From the NCBI GenBank assembly GCA_030043175.1, contig JASHYD010000515.1:1-13272 (forward strand): 13,272 nt of DNA. Reading direction: 5' to 3'. Of this stretch, positions 6,342 through 13,272 are shown piece by piece. Every line of letters begins with the position of its first letter. Position 1 is the first letter of the stretch. The position numbers and the translations under genes were made by a program. The notes under the pieces were generated by a model. That model made no database searches. It saw only the letters and a list, made by a program, of their open reading frames with translations, and had not been told where the DNA came from. The stretch is from Xanthobacteraceae bacterium. Lineage in GTDB: Bacteria; Pseudomonadota; Alphaproteobacteria; Rhizobiales; Xanthobacteraceae.

Positions 6342-7529
6342 ATGAACGCCCACGCTTATGCCACGCACGCACTCATGGAAATTACGATCCGGCCAGCGGC
6401 CGTTTTCGTCAAAGGCGAAGGCTCCTGGCTGTGGGACCACAATGGCAAGCGGTATCTTGATTTCGTGCAGGGCTGGGCGGTCAACTGCCTCGGCCATTCG
6501 CCGACTGCCGTCGCCGATGCGATCAGCCGGCAGGCACACGAGCTGATCACGCCGAGTCCGGCTTACTACAACGAGATCAGCATCGAGCTTGCTGCCAAGC
6601 TGACCGAATTGAGCGGGCTGGACCAGGTGTTCTTCACCAACAGCGGGGCCGAGGCCAACGAGGGTGCAATCAAGCTCGCCCGCAAGTACGGAGCTGTGCA
6701 TCGCGACGGAGCTTACGAGATCATTACATTCGACAATGCCTTTCACGGCCGTACCCTCGCGGCAATGTCGGCGTCCGGCAAAAAAGCATTCGAGCCGCTG
6801 TTCGAGCCCAAGGTGCCGGGCTTTCCGAAGGCTCAGCTCAACAACATGGCCTCGGTCAGGCGCTGCGTCGGCCCCAAGACCGTCGCTGTCATGATCGAGC
6901 CGATCCAGGGGGAGGCTGGCGTTCTGCCCGCAACCGATCAGTTCCTGCATGACCTGCGGTCATTCACCCAGGAATGTGGACTCTTGCTCATCCTCGATGA
7001 GATCCAGACCGGCATTGGGCGCACAGGTAAGATGTTCCATTACGAGCATGTAGGGATCAAGCCGGACATCCTGACTCTCGGTAAGGGCCTTGGCGGCGGC
7101 GTGCCACTTGCAGCGTTGCTCGCGACGGAAGCCGCCAGCTGCTTCGCCCACGGCGACCAGGGTGGCACGTTCAACGGCAACGCGCTGATGTGCGCCGCGG
7201 GTATCGCTGTGCTCCGCGAGGTGTCGCCGGAGAGTTTTCTCGGCGGCGTCCTTGAGAAAGGGGAAGTGCTCACCACTGGCCTCGCCAAGCTTGCGAAGCG
7301 GTACCGGCTTGACGAGGTGCGTGGCCGCGGCCTGTTGCAGGCCCTCGGACTTGGCAAGCCGGTGGGAGCCAAGATCGCCGCGAAGGCGTTCGAGGCCGGG
7401 TTGTTGCTCAATGCGCCGCGACCGGACTCGCTGCGCTTCATGCCGTCATTGACCGTTGCGGAGAACGAGATCGAGCAAATGGTCGCGATCCTGGACGAGA
7501 TCCTCGGTGAAATGAATGGAGGCATCTAA
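6342..7529 (+). CDS. argD: Acetylornithine aminotransferase (class III, PLP-dependent)
   Basis: The 395-residue product is full length for ArgD, which in the cytoplasm transfers the amino group between N-acetylornithine and 2-oxoglutarate in arginine synthesis (often also acting on succinyldiaminopimelate for lysine). Visible class III features: phosphate-binding [16 protein letters not shown] (99-114), FHGRTLA (134-140), EPIQGE (186-191), the cofactor-contacting Asp219 in [12 protein letters not shown], and the PLP-binding Lys248 in [12 protein letters not shown], then [10 protein letters not shown] and a C-terminal LRFMPSL. The N-terminal [16 protein letters not shown] resembles the betaproteobacterial (Burkholderia) ArgD branch more than the usual rhizobial argD upstream of argF. 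ATG 6342 has AAAGAAG 7 bases upstream. No argF or other arg gene follows, so it is probably an additional copy. The preceding attenuator-like leader suggests control by arginine supply. A related omega-aminotransferase specificity cannot be excluded. Confidence 0.9.
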   Translation: MNAHAYATHALMEITIRPAAVFVKGEGSWLWDHNGKRYLDFVQGWAVNCLGHSPTAVADAISRQAHELITPSPAYYNEISIELAAKLTELSGLDQVFFTNSGAEANEGAIKLARKYGAVHRDGAYEIITFDNAFHGRTLAAMSASGKKAFEPLFEPKVPGFPKAQLNNMASVRRCVGPKTVAVMIEPIQGEAGVLPATDQFLHDLRSFTQECGLLLILDEIQTGIGRTGKMFHYEHVGIKPDILTLGKGLGGGVPLAALLATEAASCFAHGDQGGTFNGNALMCAAGIAVLREVSPESFLGGVLEKGEVLTTGLAKLAKRYRLDEVRGRGLLQALGLGKPVGAKIAAKAFEAGLLLNAPRPDSLRFMPSLTVAENEIEQMVAILDEILGEMNGGI

Positions 7530-7641
7530 CATTCCGGCGTCCCGTTGATCGGGCACCACCGACGAATTTGACCCTCTTGGGGCAATTGAAGACACGCCGA
7601 CGTTTGGCTGAGAACGCCTCGACGTCGTAGCGAGGCAAGGT

Positions 7642-7878
7642 ATGTCTAGCTTCGGCCAATGGAAATATACCGCGGATCGAGACGCAACGATCCTGGCATC
7701 CGGCCGAACTGAGCGTGGCGGCGATGACACGTGCAATTGTGCCGGCTGCAGAAATTTTAGAGTGGCGCGAGCGGACTCTTTTCCACATGCCTCAGCGCCA
7801 ACACTGCCAACGCTAGCGGGCATGCAGGTTGGCCGGGCTCAGATCCGCGCATGGCAGGGACCTTATGCGGCGATGTGA
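7642..7878 (+). pseudogene. Truncated CNCxxCRNF-type small protein
   Basis: The frame opens with SSFGQWKYTADRDATI and carries the motif CNCAGCRNF followed by ARADSFP at about residues 32-48. This corresponds to the N-terminal part of a rhizobial protein family of unknown function with a compact Cys cluster, in which active-length members continue with a GIDxxKDGEVYH segment. That continuation is missing: after about nt 7790 the translation no longer resembles the family and stops at residue 78. It is probably a 5' remnant after deletion or frameshift. GAGG at 7632-7635 could serve as its SD. Family assignment is from memory of the motif and is uncertain; the Cys cluster itself suggests metal binding, which is inference. 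Confidence 0.45.
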
Positions 7879-8140
7879 TCGCCCGCGCAATCGCCGCACG
7901 CTGCCGCCGACTTCGCGGCGTCTCGCGCGCGCATTGCTTGCCGCAGTCGACACCGCCGCCCCTCCGGCCGCCACGCCCGTGCCCGATCGGTTGTCTCTGC
8001 GGCCTTCAGAAATGGCACGCGCGCCTTCATTCGCCGGAAGTTGGTGACGGCGCGAAGCGGAAAGGCAGCATGTCGTCGCGCCAAGCCTCCACTTCTCCAC
8101 TGAACGCGCCGGCCGGCACCGCCGCCAGCGCACTTGCAGA
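7879..8140. other. Gene-free GC-rich stretch
   Basis: Frames are open on both strands (for example minus 7863-8084, an Ala/Arg-rich 73-residue frame), without motif, signal peptide or good SD. I see no supported gene here. Confidence 0.4.
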
Positions 8141-8170
8141 GGTCAGCGGTTCAAATCCCCTGGCGCCACA
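8141..8170 (+). other. tRNA 3'-end-like fragment, possible attachment-site remnant
   Basis: The bases read like the end of a tRNA: variable-loop GGTC, T stem AGCGG (8145-8149), T loop TTCAAAT (8150-8156), T stem CCCCT (8157-8161) with one C-C mismatch, then GGCGCCACA resembling an acceptor strand plus degenerate CCA. No anticodon or D arm is present upstream, so it is not a working tRNA. Integrative elements often leave exactly such a 3' fragment at one end. The isoacceptor cannot be decided. A chance match remains possible because the sequence is only 30 bases. Confidence 0.4.
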
Positions 8171-8280
8171 GGCCAATCAGCCTATCGCCCACGGTATGAC
8201 GATCAGTTTATTCCGTCCGGACGTTCGGACCGGCGGCAATCGCCTGGCGGACCTGACGGTCGATAGAGCGGTGGCAAAAC

Positions 8281-8775
8281 CTATCGCCAGCGTTCCATCG
8301 CCTGCCGATGCAGCGACTCCGGCGGAAGTTCCGCCAATTCCATGCGAATGCCGTTCGGGTCGACGACATTGGAAAGAACGGCCTTCGTGCCGCTGACGGT
8401 CGTCGGGCCGACATTGGCACCCCGCTCCTTAAACATCGCGGTCGCGGCTGCCATGTTGTCGACGTGCACGCCGAAATGGGTGATGCCGGGCGGCCGCTGC
8501 GCGTTCGCGGGCTGGAGCTCTATGAACGTATTTTGGCTGATCTGGACATAGACGAGTTGCACCTGTCCGGACGCATTGACGAGTCGGAATGCTTCCGGAA
8601 AGCCCATCGTCTTCGTGTAGTATTCGACGGCTTTATCGAGATCGGGCACGCTAAGCCCTACGTGATTCAACCCGACAATCCCTCGGTTTGGTGTCTGGTT
8701 TTGAGCGAATGTCGTAGCCGTCAGCCCGACCACCGCGCCCGCAACAAATAGGCCAAGACCGCGCAACACCTGCAT
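8281..8775 (-). CDS. Exported VOC-superfamily (glyoxalase/dioxygenase fold) protein
   Basis: The 164-residue product begins with a hydrophobic signal (residues 1-24, VLRGLGLFVAGAVVGLTATTFA) and continues as a single vicinal-oxygen-chelate domain with two beta-alpha-beta-beta-beta modules. Candidate metal ligands are in the expected places: His38 (GLNHVGLSVPDLDKAVEYY), Glu86 (TFIELQP), His100 (GITHFGVHV) and Glu146 (VVDPNGIRMELAEL). This favours a real metal enzyme of the glyoxalase I or related type, but the substrate is not inferable, and an exported location is unusual for glyoxalase I. ATG 8775 is preceded by GGGAGG at 5 bases; a GTG one codon upstream (8778) is the alternative. The gene is isolated and runs opposite to its neighbours. 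Confidence 0.85.
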   Translation of the reverse strand: MQVLRGLGLFVAGAVVGLTATTFAQNQTPNRGIVGLNHVGLSVPDLDKAVEYYTKTMGFPEAFRLVNASGQVQLVYVQISQNTFIELQPANAQRPPGITHFGVHVDNMAAATAMFKERGANVGPTTVSGTKAVLSNVVDPNGIRMELAELPPESLHRQAMERWR

Positions 8776-8819
8776 CACTTCCTCCCTCCGGCTCGAAGCG
8801 GATTCCTAAAGCCGAGAGA

Positions 8820-8848
8820 ATTAGAGCATTTTTCGACTCGATTGACAC
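8820..8848 (-). promoter_or_regulatory. Putative promoter of the VOC gene
   Basis: On the minus strand GTGTCA (8848-8843, 4 of 6 to TTGACA) and TCTAAT (8825-8820, 5 of 6 to TATAAT) are separated by exactly 17 bases. Transcription would begin near 8812, giving a leader of roughly 37 bases before ATG 8775. Alphaproteobacterial promoters match this consensus loosely, so the call is moderate. Confidence 0.35.
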
Positions 8849-8857
8849 CCCGTCGTT

Positions 8858-9083
8858 ATGAACGAGGTTGCTTACAAGCCGCAGGGCACCCGTGTGTATC
8901 AGCGTCAGGCAGGCAGCGATTTCGACAAGGCGATGATCACCCGCACACCGCATGCGCATCGAACGGCCGAACGACATCGCCTGCGGCGCCGTTCTTTTTC
9001 GTGCTTGCGACGATTCCATGTGGCTCACCGGCGAGCGGCTCAGCCCAGCGGCTGGTTGCCGAGGAGCTGACTCTCTACCCTGA
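8858..9083 (+). pseudogene. C-terminal remnant of a short-chain dehydrogenase/reductase
   Basis: The frame from 8858 reads GSDFDKAMITRTP, matching the helix and RTP turn near the C-terminal end of classical SDRs. At about 8950 the coding shifts by one base, and the new frame continues RIERPNDIACGAVLFRAC and DDSMWLTGERLSPAAG up to TGA at 9081. This corresponds to the family's GRIGRPEDIA, FLASDDS and TGExLxxxGG closing segments. The Rossmann TGxxxGIG motif and catalytic YxxxK are absent, so most of the gene is gone and the rest is frameshifted. Classical SDRs are NAD(P)-dependent oxidoreductases; the substrate of this one cannot be told. Confidence 0.75.
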
Positions 9084-10420
9084 CTTGGCGCCTGGTGCTT
9101 CAGCCAGACCGCTGTAGCGTTCGGCTGGTGGTGAAGGGCGCCACCTTACTCTGGATTGTCTCATTGCTCGATGTATTGTTCAGGATCGACAACGGTGCCC
9201 TACCACACGAAATAATGCGGTTGGACCGGACCAAAAGGCGGGCTCGCGATGGACCCGTTTGAGCTGGCGACGAACTCTTTAGGCAACACCCGATCAGCAC
9301 ATGGACGTGATCGGCCTCCCCGTTGAGTGCGAGCAGACGACCTCCCGGGTTTCATATTTTTATTGGGCGCTGACGTCCGCCTGCTGGACAACAAAATGCT
9401 TAGCTGGAGCACTCATATCCTCGCCTCACCCTACCGCTTGGTTGTCACGAGCCCCGCCAATATTCTTATGCTCCTGGCGCTTGGGCTGGCACGATCTGGC
9501 CGTTCAGCGTCCTCGTGTGCGGCCTGCTTCCCTCAGGCGCGCGGCTTGTCCCGGATAAGACGTCCAACAGGGCAGCGCCGCAGCGTTACTTTTCTTTCAC
9601 TGGACTACGCAGACGATGCCACTATCATCACTCGAGGGCGCGTCTCGGCGGAGGGGTTCGACAACCAGCCAGATTCAATTGCAATTGTCGGGTAGAAACA
9701 TCGCCTTACTTTCCGAGCTCAATCAGAGCACTGGAAAAGAGCAGGGCGGCTCGCGACGTCAATCGGTTTTTGGGGTGAAGCGAATCCTTGATGGATGTTG
9801 CTCGAGCGGCATTCCTCCAGGGCTGGTCGCCACGCCGCCTCGATAGACTGAGGGAAGCGCATCAGACGTTACTGCTCCGGAAGATAGTCGGTTTCTGTGC
9901 TATATCTATCGGCATGGTGGATTATCCGGCGAAAAGGACAAATCTGCTGGAAGCCGACGCGGGTGCGCCAGAGTTGCATCGCCGTTGGAGCACCGGTGAG
10001 CACAACCGCGATTCCCCGCGACGGCCAGCAGTTCGTAAGGCACTGGCGCGTTCGCGGAGAAGTCGTGCTCCGGTCACGCGAGCCATGGGACCAGACGCCC
10101 CGATCGACGCTACGCTCACCGTGAAATCCGCAGCGTTGGCAGTCCCTCTATGTCCACCATTTCGATCAATTCGACGCCTAAACGGATCCCGCGGGGAGCG
10201 TTATGTCGTGCCGCTCGTCGGGGCTCCGCTCGGACCACCAGAAGCGCTGGCGGCCGACGTCAGGCAGCAAGGGAGCGCCAGACGGCAAACCACCGGCGGC
10301 AGGTTCCCTTCCGCATCACAAAAAGTTTGCGATCTTCGAGCGCCCCTCTTAGGTCGCTCGTAAATCGTTCATAAGTCCTCCAGTGGGCAAGATTATAAAA
10401 GATAGCGAGGTTCACCAGCT
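9084..10420. other. 1.3-kb stretch with no recognised gene
   Basis: The longest frame (+ strand, 9788-10363) and several overlapping ones lack motifs, signal peptides and convincing SD sequences. Base composition is more even than in the intact genes. It may be decayed coding DNA. Just before 10421 the sequence TATAAA (10394-10399) could be a -10 box for the MFS gene, without a matching -35. Confidence 0.45.
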
Positions 10421-11683
10421 ATGGCGGTCATCGCATCTTCCGACGCGATCGGCGCACCTCCTTCCAGTACGAGTCTGCACGGCCTCGACGGGATCAATTT
10501 CTTTCTCGCGGGCATGCAGTCGGGATTCGGTCCCTTTGTGGCAGTGCTTTTGGCTAACGAGAAATGGACCCAGCAGGACATCGGTTTCGTGCTGACCGTC
10601 GGCGGTCTCGTCGGATTGTTGAGCCAGGTGCCAGGGGGCGAACTCCTCGACGCCAGCCGCTCGAAGCGCTTTCTGGTGGCACTCGGCGGGATTGTGGTTG
10701 CGGTGAGCGCGCTCGTGATCGCGCTTTGGCCAAGCCGCTCGGTGGTCCTTGCTGCGCTGGTCCTACAGGGCTTGACCGGAGGAGTCCTTGGTCCGGCTAT
10801 CGCGGCGATCAGCCTGGGCCTGGTCGGTCATTCCTCTCTCGCCGAACGGCTCGGTCGCAATCAACGCTTCGCCTCGGCAGGGGTCCTCGCGACCACCGCG
10901 GTTATGGGCGCCATCGGATATTTTCTGTCTTATCAAGCCATATTTCTTGCCTCTGCTGCGCTCGCGCTACCTTCACTTGTGGCCCTGTCCCGCATCCGTG
11001 ACTCCGAAATCCACTTCGGCCGCGCGTGCGGACAACCCGATCACCACGCACCCACACCACCCTCGAGAATACGACGCTCGATCCTTTGGAAGAACTACGG
11101 TTTGCTCACATTTGCTGGCTGCTTGTTTTTGTTCCAGTTTGCAAATGCCTCCATGTTGCCTCTCGCAGGCGAGGAACTGGTATATCGGAGCGGAACCGGT
11201 GCCTCGCTTGTCGTCTCAGCGCTGATCATCGTACCGCAAATCGTCGTCGTGCTGACCGCCCCGTGGACAGGGCGCGAGGCTCAAAGTTGGGGTCGCCGGC
11301 CCTTGCTCTTGATCGGATTCGGTGCTTTGACCGTACGAGCGCTGCTGTTCGCCGTCACCAGCAATCCACTGTTACTGATTTGGATTCAACTGCTCGATGG
11401 TATCAGTGGCAGCACGTTGGGTGTGCTCACGGCGCTCATTGTCGCTGATCTTACCAAAGGCACTGGCCGGTTCAATCTGGCGCAGGGCTTTCTTGGGACG
11501 CTCTCGGGCATCGGCGCTTCGCTCGGCACGACATTCTTCAGCCTTGTATCCGGAAATTTTGGCAGTGTGATCGGGTTCATCAGCATTGCCTTCGTAGCGC
11601 TGTGTTCGGTCCTTATCGCTTGGTTCTGGATGCCGGAAACGTTGCCGTCAAACGCCAGCAAAACGCGCGGCTTAGGCAGTTAA
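10421..11683 (+). CDS. Major facilitator superfamily transporter
   Basis: The 420-residue inner-membrane protein has the hydrophobic pattern of about 12 membrane helices in two halves joined by a hydrophilic, His/Pro-rich loop (about residues 193-222). Features of an MFS subgroup frequent in Proteobacteria are GMQSGFGPFVAVLL in helix 1, TQQDIGFVLTVGGLVGLLSQVPGG leading to ELLDASRSKR (the position of the conserved helix 2-3 loop motif), LGRNQRFASAG at helix 5, and a matching loop at GREAQSWGRRP (284-293) between helices 8 and 9. Length is normal and no break is visible. The substrate is not inferable; relatives are usually annotated as putative efflux or uptake permeases. ATG 10421 has only a modest GCGAGG SD at 10405-10410. 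No co-oriented partner is close enough to define an operon: the next intact gene is 560 bases downstream, past an IS relic. Confidence 0.88.
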   Translation: MAVIASSDAIGAPPSSTSLHGLDGINFFLAGMQSGFGPFVAVLLANEKWTQQDIGFVLTVGGLVGLLSQVPGGELLDASRSKRFLVALGGIVVAVSALVIALWPSRSVVLAALVLQGLTGGVLGPAIAAISLGLVGHSSLAERLGRNQRFASAGVLATTAVMGAIGYFLSYQAIFLASAALALPSLVALSRIRDSEIHFGRACGQPDHHAPTPPSRIRRSILWKNYGLLTFAGCLFLFQFANASMLPLAGEELVYRSGTGASLVVSALIIVPQIVVVLTAPWTGREAQSWGRRPLLLIGFGALTVRALLFAVTSNPLLLIWIQLLDGISGSTLGVLTALIVADLTKGTGRFNLAQGFLGTLSGIGASLGTTFFSLVSGNFGSVIGFISIAFVALCSVLIAWFWMPETLPSNASKTRGLGS

Positions 11684-11734
11684 TGGAATGGTCCGGCCGG
11701 GCTCCTGCGACCGGCGGATGCCGGGATCGGGCGA

Positions 11735-12064
11735 GTGTCGAACGGAGCAGCGCGATGTCCAAACCACATCGCGACCATTGCCACCATGGGGATTGACCTT
11801 GGCAAGCATTGGTTTCCCATCGTCGGCCTTAATCGACGTCGTGCGGCAGAACTGGTCACGCGGGCAGATCGAAGCGCGACTCGTGCGATGCCGCCCGCGA
11901 GGCGGTGCAGCGCCCGCCGCTGAAATTCGCCAGACGGCCGCTCAGCTCGAGTTACTGCGCCCATGCACGAACGGCTGGCCCGCCAGCACCTGTCGCTTCA
12001 TGAGAACGCAGGCGCGCCGATGTCGGCGATGGCCTGCAGTCCCAGCACGCTCCAATCAGGGATC
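11735..12064 (+). pseudogene. Shattered IS110-family transposase
   Basis: Fragments of one IS110-type transposase occur in order but in different frames: IATIATMGIDLGKHWFPIVGL (about 11768-11830, containing the first Asp of the DEDD RuvC-like site), DVVRQNWSRGQIEARL (about 11835-11882), EAVQRPPLKFA (about 11899-11931), RQTAAQLELLR (about 11923-11957) and MHERLARQ (from 11963). Between the second and third pieces about 50 residues expected in the family (the GMEACxxAH and YVRPYxKGQKNDxxDA region) are missing. At least four frame changes plus this deletion make it inactive. IS110 elements use a DEDD recombinase with a guide RNA from their non-coding end; no intact ends are recognised here. Confidence 0.75.
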
Positions 12065-12231
12065 GGATGATGCAAGATCGCAAAGCCGACAGATCGCTAA
12101 AAACCTCTTGCGACGCACGGCCGGACTATACATTTGGGTCAGTGGACCGCCTTGGCGTTCAACGGCCGTCACAGTAAGATTCTGGGCCCGCATATTGCCC
12201 ATGAACTCGGCACATCGTCCCGCCGAGCCGT
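12065..12231. other. Gap between the IS relic and the debranching-enzyme gene
   Basis: No gene is recognised. It presumably carries the promoter of the gene starting at 12245, but I see no convincing -35/-10 pair. Confidence 0.35.
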
Positions 12232-12244
12232 AAGGAGCACATCG

Positions 12245-13272
12245 GTGTCGTTCAAGGTTCAGGTTGGTCCACCCCAGATCGCCATCCATCAGGGCCAGAC
12301 TGTGCTCGTCACCGAGCCGGACGGTCAGATCACTTGGCCAAGTGAAAAGGGCCTTTACTTTCTTGACACGCGGATCATCAGCAATTGGGCGATTTACGCC
12401 AACGGTGAGGAGTGGGAGCTGCTCAACGGTGGTCCAATCAACTATCACTCTGCGCGCATCTTTCTCACTAACAAGCCGATTCTCACCGAGGACGGACCGA
12501 TTCCACCGCGCACACTAGGCCTCACCATCAGTCGGTCAATCAGCGGCGCGCTGCACGAAGATCTCGACATCACCAACAACAGCATGAAACCGGTGCGCTT
12601 TCAACTTGAGATCGCCTTCCGATCTGATTTTGCCGACATCTTCGAGGTTAAATCGGGCCACATCGTACGCCGCGGCCAGATCACCACCGAGTGGTCGGAA
12701 AGCCAACAGCGGCTTCGCACTGCCTATTCGAACCGGGATTTTCATCGTGCTCTGACTACTCTGGTCGCGCGCGCACCGCGCAAGGCCGTTCTTGCCAACG
12801 GGCGGCTCAGTCTTGAGGTGGCGATTCAACCAAATCAGGCCTGGCACGCTTGCCTGCTTTATGAGCTTGCGAACGGAGAGCAGCTCCTCCGCGCGCCCCG
12901 CCATTGTGTCGGGACGAGCCACAAGTCTCCTCATTCCGAGGCGACATCGCGATGGTTGAAGACGGTGACCAAGATCGAGACCCGTAACGAAGAATTCTAC
13001 CGCCTTTTTCACCAAGCGCTGGAGGACATGGCGGCGCTCCGTTTGCCCATCGGAGGAACCAACCACCGGGTCTTTATGCCTGCTGCCGGATTGCCGTGGT
13101 TCGTCGCTCCGTTCGGTCGCGATAGCCTGCTTGTTTCGTTGCAGAATATGCTGATCTATCCGCCATTCGCGCGCGGGGCGTTGGAGATTTTAGGCTACCT
13201 GCAAGCCAAGGAAGACGATCCATACCGCGATGCCGAGCCGGGAAAGATCCTTCACGAGTTGCGTTATGGCGA
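12245..13272 (+). CDS. Glycogen-debranching-type enzyme (amylo-alpha-1,6-glucosidase family), N-terminal part
   Basis: The frame begins at GTG 12245, with AAGGAG (12232-12237) 7 bases upstream, and stays open to the window edge, giving 342 residues of a family that is usually about 700 or more. Residues 10-230 correspond to the N-terminal beta-sandwich (GDE_N type), with GLYFLDTRIISNW at 36-48 as its signature. From about 245 the (alpha/alpha)6 barrel begins, with the strongly conserved AGLPWFVAPFGRDSLLVSLQ at 281-300. Relatives hydrolyse alpha-1,6 branches or act on related alpha-glucans in the cytoplasm, and in rhizobia lie near trehalose or glycogen genes. Whether this one does so cannot be seen because the catalytic barrel is cut off. 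No frameshift is visible. The upstream IS relic separates it from the MFS gene. Confidence 0.88.
   Translation, partial: MSFKVQVGPPQIAIHQGQTVLVTEPDGQITWPSEKGLYFLDTRIISNWAIYANGEEWELLNGGPINYHSARIFLTNKPILTEDGPIPPRTLGLTISRSISGALHEDLDITNNSMKPVRFQLEIAFRSDFADIFEVKSGHIVRRGQITTEWSESQQRLRTAYSNRDFHRALTTLVARAPRKAVLANGRLSLEVAIQPNQAWHACLLYELANGEQLLRAPRHCVGTSHKSPHSEATSRWLKTVTKIETRNEEFYRLFHQALEDMAALRLPIGGTNHRVFMPAAGLPWFVAPFGRDSLLVSLQNMLIYPPFARGALEILGYLQAKEDDPYRDAEPGKILHELRYG

Noticed and set aside
6114..6950. 278-codon minus-strand frame across the leader and the start of argD
   Set aside because: Antisense shadow of argD, which has full-length family motifs on the + strand.
9788..10363. 191-codon + strand frame
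   Set aside because: No recognisable family and no convincing start site; Arg/Ser/Pro-rich translation as expected from non-coding GC-rich DNA.

Overview
The window looks like accessory or decaying DNA from a high-GC alphaproteobacterium, most likely Bradyrhizobium or a close relative. This rests on the recognised protein families (an NHL beta-propeller family common in Bradyrhizobium, a COG3904-type ClpP-fold protein, an LTxxQ-rich secreted protein), on the GC-rich codon use and on GC-rich rhizobial palindromes. It is inference from sequence only. Intact genes are sparse, separated by long stretches with no credible gene or only gene fragments.

Layout. 290-823 (minus): a secreted protein built from tandem 18-19 residue units with LTPLQ motifs, with a strong inverted repeat beyond its stop. 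824-2640: no confident gene. 2643-3214: a frameshifted, stop-interrupted phosphotransferase (APH family) relic. 3615-4631: an exported six-bladed NHL beta-propeller protein, followed by a perfect GC-rich hairpin. 4937-5770: a ClpP-fold protein whose catalytic Ser and His both appear replaced. 6184-6291: a 19-codon arginine-rich leader ORF followed by nested hairpins and an intrinsic terminator. 6342-7529: an intact acetylornithine aminotransferase (argD type). 7642-7878: a truncated CNCxxC protein. 8141-8170: a sequence resembling the 3' end of a tRNA, a possible island attachment remnant. 8281-8775 (minus): an exported VOC/glyoxalase-fold protein with its own putative promoter. 8858-9083: the frameshifted C-terminal end of a short-chain dehydrogenase. 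9084-10420: no confident gene. 10421-11683: an intact MFS transporter. 11735-12064: a shattered IS110-family transposase. 12245-end: the N-terminal part of a glycogen-debranching-type enzyme, starting at GTG and running off the window.

The most interesting element is the region upstream of argD. A peptide with 8 Arg in its last 12 codons ends inside a hairpin array that finishes in a terminator just before an arginine-biosynthesis gene. The arrangement supports ribosome-mediated transcription attenuation by charged tRNA-Arg, including a possible 7-bp antiterminator that competes with both a leader hairpin and the terminator. The argD belongs to a branch resembling betaproteobacterial ArgD and stands alone, so it may be a second, acquired copy with its own arginine control.

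Otherwise the genes do not form one pathway. The picture is a few exported or metabolic genes among relics of at least four other genes and an insertion sequence.
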